Shown here: positions 45,217 through 57,206 of the stretch, one piece after another
Layout of the letters: each line of letters begins with the position of its first letter
How positions within the stretch are numbered: position 1 is the stretch's first letter
Assembly (NCBI RefSeq): GCF_964204645.1
Contig: NC_134031.1
Coordinates: 14,028,307-14,092,306, forward strand
Origin: Tubulanus polymorphus
Lineage: Eukaryota; Nemertea; Palaeonemertea; Tubulaniformes; Tubulanidae
Reading direction: 5' to 3'
DNA length: 64,000 nucleotides
Program-made: the position numbers and the translations under genes
Notes under the pieces: generated by a model
What the model saw: only the letters and a program-made list of their open reading frames with translations
Told to the model about the DNA's origin: nothing
The model's database searches: none

Positions 45217-46700
45217 GTTTGTATGGATGTCTTATATGATCTTACTGAATTTTTCAAAGAAATTCAGGAGAATGAAGTGTTGACATCTTCAGATAAGGTA
45301 ACATGTGTTGATTTCAGAGTGAGTTCTATGTGAAGTAGGTTGCTGGCTAGGAGGCCTACAGATGCGCTGATAGAGTCTGCAAAATACCAACTTGAACTAC
45401 ATTTCCTGTGTCTGTCCATAAGACCTTTCGTTTTGAGCCTCTACACCACTATTTGTCCCGACATACACAATTCTGCTTTTTGGTACGCCCATGCCCACCG
45501 ATGAAACAAACGGGAAATTAACTTGACAACATGTCTTCGGGAAAGTTTCTTAAAAGGCAATACACGGTTATGCATTTAACATGCATTCGTTCCTACGTCT
45601 TATAAAATAACTATTTTCTATTTATGAGAGCAGCATAATTTTCATTGCAATAAGTTATCAAAATATTTTATAGGATGATTCTATAGTCCTACGGTTCTTC
45701 AATTTGCGGTAACCAAGTGTTCAAATTCGATTTTTGTAATTAAGGATGAGATTTCCATTCATCACTCGATTTCAGATCATCTATCGCAATTTCACGTGTC
45801 TCTTCCATTTCTGATCCAACGGAAACCACAGAGAACAAGTGTACAAGATATTTCAAAACATTGATATCAAATTCAGTATGAAATGAACACGACATGGATT
45901 AGCTCGCAATTCTTCTTAATTTTGTAAAGTGTTTTTAATTGTCGTGACACCATGCTCGTGGGTGACTAAGCATTATAAATCTGCAGACGTGCGTGACTAT
46001 GCCATTATGCTGAGTCCATAAGAAATAGGATGGAGAGGGAATGTCATTGACCTACTGTCGGGGCGATTACACTATGCCTTGTAGGGGAGGTAGGCACGTA
46101 GGCATATGACTATACCATTATGCCGAATACATGGAATGTCATTGACCGACGGTCTGGGAGTCGACACTATGCTTTGTAGGATGAGTAGGTAGGGATATGC
46201 GCTGCATCTGCTACTATTGAAATAATATAGAATAAGATCACTCTAATATCTTTAAAACGAAAATGAATTTTGTTTTACTATTCTTCAAAGGAATATTTCA
46301 GGATTTGGGGAAAATAGGACAAACTTTGGCTGGGGGAAATGTCGTTTTACGGTCGCAGTTTATTTGAATTCTCATTGAAAGCATTTAAATTTTTTTGTTG
46401 TAATATATAGTGTTGACTTCTAACAAGGTAATATATACTGAATGTTAAGCCTAATAACGCAAATCAATATCTTACCAACGCTTTATACAACCCTAAATTT
46501 CAATGCCGGCATAAATAACATTATAACTTGCTTCACTACTTATCTGTTGCAGCACACAGAAATATATACTCAGCGTATAGTCAGCCTATGTATACCAACA
46601 AAAAAATTAATTAGACCACGTATTTCTGGGCAAACTCGCCATTGGTTACCAGTATGTATTACTATGCGTACGTGTTTAACTAACACAATTCTATTTTTAG
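45217..46700. other. Intergenic, with a two-copy tandem repeat
   Basis: No gene recognised. At about 45985-46198 a unit of roughly 110 bp occurs twice (tgactatgccattatgc, ggaatgtcattgacc, acactatgccttgtagg; second copy from about 46107). Confidence 0.6.
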
Positions 46701-46841
46701 CGTCTTGAACCTGAGAATTATGGAGCCGTCTTGGTTTTAGAGAATAGTTCAGCCGACGGATACGTTGTCCTGGCAATGGACAACAATGATGAAACTACTG
46801 AAGTTTTATTTCCACGACGTATTAGTTTTCAAGATGAGTCG
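46701..46841 (+). CDS. Candidate 47-codon exon of unknown gene
   Basis: Opens after tctatttttag and closes before GTAGGT, exactly 141 bp (phase 0 at both ends), open throughout: RLEPENYGAVLVLENSSADG, then TTEVLFPRRISFQDES. The composition is protein-like, but I do not recognise the family. It could be the 5' exon of the large gene beginning at 47442, whose first acceptor is also phase 0. Confidence 0.4.
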
Positions 46842-47441
46842 GTAGGTAGAAAGAAATATTCTTTGCCATATTTAATTGAAAAAAAAAAATTTATCACCTT
46901 TTTATATGGAAAAAATCTTCGTTGCAATTTCAAGAATAATTTTAAAATTCTAACTTCGTCATCATAAAATAATCAATGGCATGACCTCTTGTTGCCAGAA
47001 ATATTTAACCGATGGTATTGTTGGGGAGTGAAGTGATTTGCTCCTAATACATTAAGTAGGACCTTCTAATGTTATGTCATATATGAACTGATGTTATTAA
47101 CCGGTTGATGAAAGATGGGTACTGAAAAGACAAAAGTTAAATCAAACAAAAGCAGGAACAGTTGAAGTTGAGTCTTAGATTACTTCATTGCATTAAGTTA
47201 TAAAAGTTAATTCATACGTTGGTTCCGTATAGGCCATAAACTATTTGTTTTCAGCGAAAAATGCTGTATGTAGCGATGATGATAACACAGAGGGAATTTA
47301 GGAATATTGAGTCCCCTGCTTTTACATATACGTCTTGTCCATTGGATTGAAATAAAGCGATAAATATTGACCATCATAACCGCAGGAGACTTACAAAATA
47401 TGAAAAATAAGATGTAAACAATTATGTTTTCCTTTCCAGAT

Positions 47442-50400
47442 GGATCGTGATGGTTCATCAGACAAAACATGTATTGTCTGCCGAGAGAGTCTTCAAAATG
47501 GGAAGGAAACAGTGTAGATTCAACGAGCCCCGCCGTTAAGACATCGAATGATGCAAGTATATCTTGGAAACTCCATTGCTGCAAATTTCTGAAGGGCAAG
47601 AACTTCACATTGAGTGCAGACGCAATCACACTGATAGACGCAGAATTTAGTCAGCTAGGCAGAAGTCAACTGAACAGATTGCACCAGAGACTCCACGCCT
47701 CCGTTCTAAAACACCGAACTTTTCCATTAAAGACCACTGCTTAATCAGTGGTACAAAGATCAAACCATCAGAGAAGCAAAACAAAGACAATTTTCAAGTT
47801 AAGACGTATGCTTTCGAAAAATCTATCACTAATGCGTGTGATGCGCAAGACGAGAATTATAGCTCGGTTAATGAAGTAAGAAATATAATTATATATATAT
47901 ACGAGATCTACCGGCAGGAGACGCTCTTTTCCACCAGGTATGAAGCGTTAATTTCCGTTATAAGAAAGTAACTGTGCCCTCACGATACCAGCAATGCGGA
48001 GATACATTGAATCCTGGAAGGGAGTCTGATCTCACAAAAGAAGAAGCATTTCTGAAGGTTTTGAATGCTCTCGTGCAGGACGATGATGAGCAGATTACTG
48101 TATCCGACCTCGTGGACAAAATGTCTCAAATTACCCCTGAGCCATACAGCGCCAAACATATGCGCAGAAAAATTGAGGAACACTTAGGTGACTCTGTTTT
48201 AATCACTAATGTAAATGGTCGTTGTGACGTTGTCACATTTCATACGAAGGTTGCTAAAATTCTACAAAATTTCCATGACACTCCACAATCAACAGATGAA
48301 GCTGTTGAGAAGATGCATATTATAAATACTGCGACAGATCTGATATGCAATGAGATAAAGAACATAGAATCTTCGAAGGATTTTCATCCAAGTTCCAAGC
48401 AACTATCCTCGATTGATGAAAACTTGAAATATGTTCCAGAAGGTTTACGATCATTCCTCGATCATTAAACAATAGGAAAAACAAAAAATCTCAAAGTTGC
48501 CACCATTGGGCAATGCATTGCTCAAATGAACAGGCCAAGGGTTTTATTAGCACCAATACCCTTTGGCACTGGTGTACAAATGCACCATCAGTATGGATCG
48601 TGATTTTTAGTAGATTGTCTCTCCAGTCACGGGCTATGTGTTTCATATCCCGAAGTACTGAAATTTGGACCAAGTGCTGCATGTTCCAAACCTGTGGACA
48701 TTTTAGAACGAGGGAAATTTAGTCAATACATTGCCGATAATGTCGATCATAATCTTAGGACGTTAGACGGACGTGGTACTCTCCATGCTATAGGAATCAT
48801 TAAAACTTTGACGCCGGGTATGCTTTAATAGGCAAGGGGCTGTTTTGCGAATGGCACAACGCACTGCAGCTACAGGTCTAAATGATGCCAAAATAGAAAT
48901 ACGCTATTACAAACACAAAATCAAAGGGAAAAGTCTTTCAATGGCATTTAAAAAACTGCCTCCTATTCATTTCCCTGATCATCATTGTAATCTGGACACT
49001 TTGTGGAAAGTATCTTGGTCCTTCAGACCACAATGTCCTGGCTGGAGTAGAACTATGCAGACTATGTGCACTGGTGACCATCCAGGGAAGGCAAGCATTC
49101 ACTTTCTTCCTATCGTGGATCCGGATCCTACAGATATGACATGCATTTACTCAATTTTGTACTTCATTGCACCTGACAATGAACGTCAATGAACTGTTCC
49201 TGTACTAACGTTCGATCAGCCCCTCTAGTGGAAGTCCAGAATGGTTATCCAAAATGAAGGTGGCAATGGTATGATGAAGTCAGTTCAACTTATTCTGGGT
49301 GGATTTCATACAACAATGAGTTACCTTGGTTCTATTGGATATGTTATGAAAGGTTCCAGATTAAAGGAAACATTGGAGCTTGTTTATGCTAGTAACGCAG
49401 TTAAGCACATGCTTACTGGAAAAGCATACGCGAGAGCTGTCCGGGTGCACTTCTTAGTAGATGCAACATTAACTGCTTTAATGTAGATGTGTTGTCAACA
49501 GAAGATGAACAAAGCTTGGCAGAACTTGATGCGGCTGACATCTGTGAGGCCTTAAGTTAATGTGCGTTTCTAGCTGAAGATAAAAGTGATTCATTAGTTT
49601 GTGACTATAGATGATCTGTTAAAGAATTTTCTGAGATCCCAAAGGACATGTGATTTCCAAATGTATCTTAAGTGTCTGCAGATCCATCTCCAGGACATGC
49701 TTGATTTAAAAACAAGTAATCCTAATCCCTACAATAAGTTTGATTCGGGTTTGTTTGTGATAAGACGGAGTGATCATTTCTGGGTCGGATTACCTACTGA
49801 TTTGGTGATTGAACAAACATTAATGCGGACAATCAAGTCTACTGGAAGCTTGATAAGAGGACGTGGTATGGAGGAAACTCAGTGGACCCGTGGGCTTCTA
49901 GCAATGCCAGCACGTGCAGATATAAATGAATCAATGCAGGAACTAACGGGCACAGGCTACTACACAAGTGATCAGCATAAAGAATTGTTTATTGCACGGA
50001 AGGAACGTGATCACAAAGAAACATCAGAAATAGTCCAGTTCCTAACGGACTATAGTCCATTCGTGTCATGAGCAGAACGTTTTATATAGCATAGCAACTG
50101 GAATGACCGCAAATTCCTCATGTAACCAACACCATGCAAAAAAAGTTGGTGAAGCGCTTTAAAAAATAAATTGCCCATGGGCAAAGTGTGGTTTACCTTG
50201 AAAGCTAGAGGTTGTTTGGGGTAAGGGCATTGCTTGAAAAATCTTTTTAATTCGTGACTTCAAAGTTCTATCTTGTATTTCATCTTTCTCAAAGAATTAT
50301 TTTGTAGTCAAATAAGACCAAAATGTACATTTCGTAGGGTACAGGTAGGCGCGGCAGGGAAACTATTTTATATTTTCAAAGAAATATTTTTCACAATATG

Positions 50401-52680
50401 AAAAAATATTCAAATAAAATTCATTTGATGTCACATATCAGAGGGTGGCTGAATATTTAGTCTTGGAAACCTCTTCCAATGTATGGCCGCGGAATCTAAA
50501 CCAGCGCAGTAAGATATCGGCGTATTAGATCGTTTTAAATCCTGGAATTTACTACTACAATATTCAGACCTCGACCTATACTTGTAGTTTGCTGCTTATT
50601 ATTTTCAGGTCACAAGAAATTACAATTTATTATAAATTATATCAAACATAAAACATAGCGCTCATCTTCTGTTGATGAAATGTCAGACGCACCAGCAAGC
50701 TGCGTTTACACTATCACTATAGTAGTGTATACTGTACGAGCGAGTGTTTGTGTATGCAACAGTCTATAGCACTCCGCGCGCACGTGTGGAGGCCTTGTGT
50801 AAGTGAATGTTCGCTTGCACTTAAGTGTCAATCAAATCAATCACCGGGTATTAAAATGAAACAATACCTATGGCAGATAATAATTACATTCTCATCAGCA
50901 ATGAGCATTTGAAATTTGCACGTATACGGCACCTAGTCCAATGAAACGTTTGCCATTCTATGGCTTTCCCATAATTATTTTAGTAGCGCCGGAATTCCCC
51001 GTATATCCCAAAAACAGCCAATCACATTCGCTCGTAGAGACAACGGCCCCCAATCGAGGTCATTGCAATTTTATACGCGAGAGCTAAGAATTTCCCGCCA
51101 AAAACAGTTCATCGTAGAATTTTAACAAAGTTGACCATGTACATCGACGGAGGTTCGTCATGTCTTCAAGCGCATCGATTATACTTCGTTTAACCCGAGA
51201 ACCAATGAAACAAATGCTCATATAAAAAACGTACCGCGATTTTACTTGAAATTGGCTCAATGCCAACTTCATATCGCTGACAAAGGTAAACCAAAAATGG
51301 AAGGGACAAACGCATTGGATTTTGTCTTTAGGAAGAAGGATCAAATATATAGAATGGGTCTTAAACAAGTAGTAGTTTATTTGAAAAGTTGAAAGTTGAC
51401 CCCCAACTCCTGTTTCAGAGGCTTCTTATCCTGGCAAATAACAGTGACTATAGTGTAGATGATTAACTAAGATATGAATTATCTACACAGCCAACTTCAT
51501 TGTTTGATAGACATGGTCTAATGCGGTCAGCAAACAAGACACAATTAGCTGATGCCATAACCTCTGATCTTCCGAATGAAGAGTTAAATGATGCTGCACC
51601 ATCATAGTACCATGTATTTAAAGGAGGTTCTCTTCTAGAGCGGTTTCCATTGAAAAAAGGGGCAGACGTTTGAAACAATTTCATCATTGTATGTAAATTA
51701 TGTTAGACGGTTTTCCAATCTGATCGTTGTATTCGACGGATACGGACCCAATGCATCAACAAAACACATTACTCATCTCAGGAGGTCAAAGGGTGCCATT
51801 GGAACAAAAGCAAAATTTCATAAATTCCTTATCGGAGAAACTCGAAGCATCGCACATAAAAACACTTCATGCTGACGGTGACGCGGATGTTTTGATTGCC
51901 CTTACTGGTATCCGTTGTGCTCAAAATGGAACAACTCATGTTATAGGTGAAGATACGGATTTGCTTGTCCTCCTTTGTCGCCACAGTGCAAAGGATATGA
52001 ATACTTTAATTTTCCGTTCAGATAAAACTGTTAAACTAGATAAGAACACTAAAATTAAATATTAGATAAAAACACTAAACGCGAAAATCTCTTGGTGAAA
52101 AGATATGTTTCCTGTTACCTATGATACATTCAATCGGTGGTTGTGACACTACTTCGAGGTAACATGGTATTGGCAAAGGTCAGGTGTTGAAAAAGGCTAT
52201 ATCTAGGACTGGTTTATAGAGAAACTATAGCAACTACTGGATTGTTCAACTTCTGAGGAGTTAGTTAAATGTTCCAGGGAAAAAGGTTTTGGTCGGACTG
52301 TATGGAGGCAAAGATAATGATAAATTAGACTCACTGCGTATTCGGCGGTTTAGAGAAAAGGTCGTGAAATGCGCTACCAGTGTCGATGTTTAAAATCTTC
52401 CACCTACTATTGATGCAGGAAAATATCATATTCATCGATCATATTTCCAAGCGAAGGGTTGGATGGAGGAGTATGGATGGAGTTCTATTGAACGCTACAG
52501 ATTGGGATTGTTATTAAAATAATAAATGGATTCCAAACCTGTCCCTGATAGCATTCTTAAACTGATACGATATCAGTGTAAAGGTTTCTGACATCAAAAA
52601 GATCTACTTGTAAAAAGAATGATCTTAAATGCACAGATGCATGTCGTGACGGCGACTCGTGTACTAATAGGTAACTTTCT
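47442..52680 (+). pseudogene. Large repetitive invertebrate gene (nuclease-like), decayed
   Basis: An acceptor (tttccag) precedes MDRDGSSDKTCIVCRESLQN, an N-terminal zinc-ribbon-like motif. Colinear, frame-shifting blocks follow: LHIECRRNHTDRRRI; RDLPAGDALFHQ (47911); the open block 47974-48468 (NDDEQ-like DDDEQITVSDLVDKM); VATIGQCIAQMNRPRVLLAP; YIADNVDHNLRTLDGRGTLH; PGKASIHFLPIVDPDPTDM; LILGGFHTTMSYLGSIGYVM; GLFVIRRSDHFWVGLPTDLV and IRGRGMEETQWTRGLL. After a gap (50170-51380) come SLFDRHGLMRSANKTQLADA, IVVFDGYGP, and HADGDADVLIALTG...VIGEDTDLLVLL, which looks like a PIN/FEN-type acidic nuclease core. A cysteine tail (CKKNDLKCTDACRDGDSC) ends it. I know this block order from many unnamed invertebrate proteins but no settled name. 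Confidence 0.6.
50170..51380. other. Non-coding gap inside the large nuclease-like gene
   Basis: Coding similarity stops after TGMTANSSCNQHHAKKVGEA (about 50150) and resumes at VDPQLLFQRLLI (about 51395). The interval is an intron or an insertion of unrecognised DNA. Confidence 0.5.
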
Positions 52681-52789
52681 GAATAATTTAGTTGACGCGT
52701 TGATGATGTTGATAATTAGATGATATACTTATCAGGTATGCTATGTAATATAAATGTATCGGTGTTTGATGGAGAAACATATCGAGCTA

Positions 52790-54345
52790 TTACGATTTTT
52801 AAGAGAAAATGAAAACGGAATGGGACATTAGAAATGCTTAATCTGCTGCAAGAATAAAGAAAATTGTCGACATGTTGCAAAATTGCTGAAATCTATAAAC
52901 AATGAGTCCGATGTTGTATCAGATAATGTGGATGTTATTCGAGTGCATTCAGAGAGAATGTTGAACTAGTCAAAGTGAACATGGAACAGTGTTTGTCTGT
53001 TTCTAAAATATATTTCAGTGATCACAAATATCATCCACTAGAAGGTGATCCTTAATTTAAACCGTTATATGTAATTTGTAAGTGTAGCTATCCTCTTGAT
53101 GCAGTTCAGCATATGCAACCATGCATTAACGTGCAAACCACAATGATATTCTGAATTTTGACGGATGCTTGGCCGGTTTGCTTAATATGGGCAAGTATCT
53201 TGTGTACCATTCTGTTTTAAAGGTATTTAAAACAGCGATATTTTGTGTCAGATGGAACCACACTGCATTCATATCACAGAAACTTCTGCTGGCGCCAACA
53301 TGATTATGGGTGTAGCTCTGAAGAAATAATGAAGCATTTTTCATATGCACGTTTCAGATTGGCGTGGCATGCTTATTTAACATTGTTGCACATTGACATT
53401 GAGGATGGATTTATGTGCTTTGAACGTGGCACCATTGTTGTGTTTGATGGGATATCGTTAAGCTATCGTAGGGAAATGTTAAATTACAATTCTATCGTTG
53501 CCGAAACCGAGCCACAACTAGATAGATCATCATTTTCTAATCGTGTATTTATAAAAAATTATGTAGGGAGCTTCTTCAAAAGTACTCCAATTCTGACGCT
53601 AATAGTGTTCTAGTGGAAACTGAATTTTTAGAATTGATTCAACCTTTAGGCTTGTATCAACCATCATTAGTTTCTTTTTTTCAAGAGTTTCAAGCGTCGC
53701 CTGTAATTCCTTTGAAATATCCACTGAAATATCAAAAACTTTTGAATGCTGTAAGTAAAGCATCTCCTGTATGTGCTCTTGTGCCATATAATTGCAAGCT
53801 GCACAAAATCTTAATTGATATATTGTCGCATAAAGAAAACATTGATGTCAATGACTTAGCAGTTGTACAACAATATTCAACTGTAGTATTCAAGTTTATT
53901 TGTAACACTATTCATACGGCCTGTATTTGCGGAGTTGCTCAAAATTGCACAAAATACATTCCCAAGTTATTCGCACAATATTAATCTATCCGATAAGAAC
54001 TTTGCTAAATTTAGTTACTACCCTTGTTTGCCATTAGTTTCCAACAGAGGAGAAAATGTCCTAGATAATAAAGTATACAAAGCTGAATCTGTCTGCGAAA
54101 AGAAGACATGTGGGCATCCTACATCGGTTCCTGGTATTTTCACTTGCCATTGACCTCATGGTATATGCTATGGATATCAGGTGATGAGAGATCCCGAAAG
54201 CCCAAATGTACCGTTTTCATTTTTAAGAACACACTTTAAAGTACCACCTAAAACTGTAATTTATGACAATGCATGTTCATATTGTTTGAATAGAGATCCT
54301 GGTTTTTTCGGGAGACCTTATTTCTAGTCGACCGATTTCGCTGGT
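52790..54345 (+). pseudogene. KDZ-type (Kyakuja-Dileera-Zisupton) transposase, decayed
   Basis: A SWIM/CxC-like stretch CKNKENCRHVAKLLKS opens it (about 52850). Then come DGCLAGLLNMGKYLVYHSVL (about 53159), FSYARFRLAWHAYLTLLHID, CFERGTIVVFDGISLSYRRE and NAVSKASPVCALVPYN. After a frameshift PHGICYGYQVMRDPESPNV (about 54150) and KTVIYDNACSYCLNRDPGFF (about 54256) match the two hallmark KDZ blocks (HG-x-x-G...E and YD-ACxL). The final VDRFHW block is degraded. At least three frame changes mean it is not functional. Confidence 0.75.
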
Positions 54346-54597
54346 ATATGAATAGGAACAGCAGGGTGAATAGGAACAGGCAGTGGGAAAAGCTTTTTTC
54401 CTCCCTTTTATTTACTTTAACTGTTGATGAATTAATTCTAGATTCTTTTCAAACTTTTAGCCACAATGCTAGTTAAGAAATAACACAGTTAATCATGGTT
54501 ACAAGCATGTCCACCTCATGACTACTTCCAGATCATGATGTTTGTTTGAGCTAAAAGACCTGTGAGATGATGTACACATATTCATATTTGGTTAGGT

Positions 54598-55045
54598 AGG
54601 CTTGTTGCACAGATTAAATTAGCACCATATGTTGTATATAAAGCTGAAAACATGTATGATACTTGGACTGTAGAAGCAAATCTGGCTGGTTTGATTTCGA
54701 TTGTTTTAGTGATTGGTTCCAATCTGTTGCTTTGCCCATTTAAAAATGTTACCTGGAACAAAAGTTGTAATTGGAGACAACTTGAGCTTCCATATTTCTG
54801 AAGAAGTTGTAAGGATGTGTGACCAGAATGATATTAGATTTAGTTTCTTGCTGTCAAATAGCACACATCTAATGCAACCACTGGATGCTGCGTTCTTTGG
54901 TCCTATGAAGAAGGCTTGGCGAAAAATCCTAAGAAAGTACAAAAAAGGTGAGGGCAGAAAACAAGCTTGTATTCCAAAGGATGTGTTGCCAAGGTTGCTT
55001 AAAGTAGTAACTTTTAATTCAAATGGTACAATTATAATCTCTTAA
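54598..55045 (+). pseudogene. pogo/Tigger-like DDE transposase fragment
   Basis: YVVYKAENMYDTW, then WFDFDCFSDWFQSVA, then after a shift KVVIGDNLSFHISEEVV (second Asp), FSFLLSNSTHLMQPLDAAFF (third Asp), GPMKKAWRKILRKYK and a stop. This is the C-terminal half of the DDE_1 domain of Tigger/Jerky-type elements; the N-terminal half and DNA-binding domains are absent. Confidence 0.82.
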
Positions 55046-55944
55046 TCGTCAAAGTAGGTAAAAATCAACACTTGGCGATTTTTTTACGTGTAGTATTTTT
55101 CACTGTGCGATGCGATGAATTATTAGAATTAATTTTTAAATATTTTGAAATCAAGCTAGCCTAATACATTATTGATCGTATTATTGATTTTTACCAAGGG
55201 GACTTTTACCATTTCGATTTCCAGAGTCACGACTCCCCTTCAGGCATAGCTGTTGATATTTATTTAGTTTGACTTCATTCTCTTAATTGTAAGGAATCCA
55301 GCCAATACTTACATAATTAGTGGGACCAGGACTGTATAGCAATTGTTCGTATAAAACAACAGGACAATAGGATTGCAAGGCCAGGCAAAGCTCTTGGCCG
55401 GTCCGTATTGTCATAGAAGTTCGCTTACACTTCTATGATATCATGGATATTCAGACAGCTAGAATCATTTCTATGGGTGTTTGTTAATTCTTAGTCAATG
55501 AAAAATGACTAATACTTCAAAACACAGTCTTTGAAAAAAGATTTTTGAGTTTGAAAAAGATGTTCCAGTCTAGCCTTACTAAATGGGTAATGTAGGTAAT
55601 TTCACATAATAACACCAGCGAACAGACTTGGCAATACATTTCAATTACTACTGACAAAAGCCAGTCACAATTCAATGATACTTGCAATTGCTTTGGACAA
55701 TCCCTAGAGCTTGTCTTGGCAATATCTATTGCCACCAAATTTTGCAACAAAGGAAAAATGTCATTTTTTGTATAGTAGGAAAAAAAATTCAGTTCTTTAC
55801 ATACATATATTTGAGTTGAAAAGATTAAAAGTTAATCAAAAATTATAAGTCTATTGTTAGTTAAATTAAATAAGTAAGTAGTAATTATATTCTGAATGTC
55901 TATTGCATTTTTTCCTACAGTAATTTTCACTGGTGGTATTTTAT
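55046..55944. other. Intergenic, no gene recognised
   Basis: AT-rich sequence with no coding, repeat or splice signal that I could support. Confidence 0.5.
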
Positions 55945-56985
55945 GACGCCTTATAAAACGTTACCATTATGAAACCTAAACAATGCTAACCATTCAGCGT
56001 CATTTTACAAACGACAACCGTAAATCGATGTGCAAAACGTCACAGGTTTATGTGTACACATACAAGCTATTTGGCAAAATATTATTGATAAAGATGTAGA
56101 ATGGCTCCCTGTGATTATATAATGGCCTCTATGTGAACGCCGGAATGTTATATTGCATTGAATATCATGAATGTTATATTGCATTGAATATCATGAGAAG
56201 ACGTATTGTAATAGTAACAGATGTATGATTATATCAGGAGCGGCAGGCATAAATAGAAATGATAAGTAAATCGGATTATTCGGTTAAATGGCGGATGTAT
56301 ACACGATTTGGAAGTCTGATATAAAAGTCAGACCCTGACATGGGGATGCTAGTGGAATGACGAAGCTATCTACGATCCGAGTAGGGCCGGTGTGAATTTC
56401 ATCGGCGGCTACAAGCGGTCTATATAAAAACACGTGTAAACATATAATTTCAATATTCAAATGTTTTAGAAAATATGCTCGATATTAGGGGTATGCAGGT
56501 TTCATGAGATTAGTAATTTATAATAGCATAACTGTCATATACGGCTCCGCGTCCACTGATGGCATGTGTATAAGGTGACAATTCAATTCAATACTTTATT
56601 GATCCTTATTACATTGAAATTCCGGGATAAAATTCCCAAATTCAATAAAGTTACAAATTTTAAACTAAGAAAATACAAAATACAAGACACACGGGTAATT
56701 CATACAGAATAACATGAATAAGTTATTTAAATGACAATGTCTACTTCAACCCAGACTCAAGTCTAGGATATCTATCGAGTGACAGCCAAACCGGGCCCCG
56801 GGATCCCGGTCGACCGGGCCGGCTAGCTACACGATATGCTCGAAGTCATGATGAAGCAGCCGACATCAGAAGAGCTCTTTCTTCAACCATGGAGGCAATG
56901 AAGTTGCAGACCAGCTTAGAGGCAAAAGTGAATCGAAATCGGTCACAAGTTGACAATTTTTTTTAAAATTAGACCAGTCGAAGAC
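55945..56985. repeat. Family B repeat, copy 2 (full length)
   Basis: Starts gacgccttataaaacgttac, continues through gcataactgtcatatacg (the empty site of the 8.85-kb insertion) and ends near caagttgacaattttttt. It has its own 28-bp tandem duplication (gaatgttatattgcattgaa tatcat twice at about 56145-56195). Near the end an open stretch reads RYARSHDEAADIRRALSSTM, then EAMKLQTSLEAKVNRNRSQV and TAA. Confidence 0.88.
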
Positions 56986-57206
56986 TCAGTATCATCTACC
57001 CAATTCCCCAAAATCTCATAATTCCCCAAATTTCTTAAAACTTCGATTTTCAAATTTGCAATTCCACATTAGCTTATCCCAGAAATTCTACATTTTTTCC
57101 AGGCGTCAAATAATTTATTAAAGTTAATTTTCTTGTTTCCTACAATCGCCTCTTAGGAAAGTCAGGTAAAAAAAGTTCACATAGCACAACACTTTATCTT
57201 GAATTC

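Noticed and set aside
51084-51368. Minus-strand 94-codon frame as a gene
   Set aside because: It sits in the gap within the large plus-strand gene and has no recognisable domain.
56785-56830. Cloning-vector polylinker (gggccccgggatcccggtcgac with ApaI, SmaI, BamHI and SalI-like sites)
   Set aside because: The same GC-rich patch occurs in diverged form in family B copies 1 and 3 and is flanked by the repeat on both sides, so it is part of the element and not assembly contamination.
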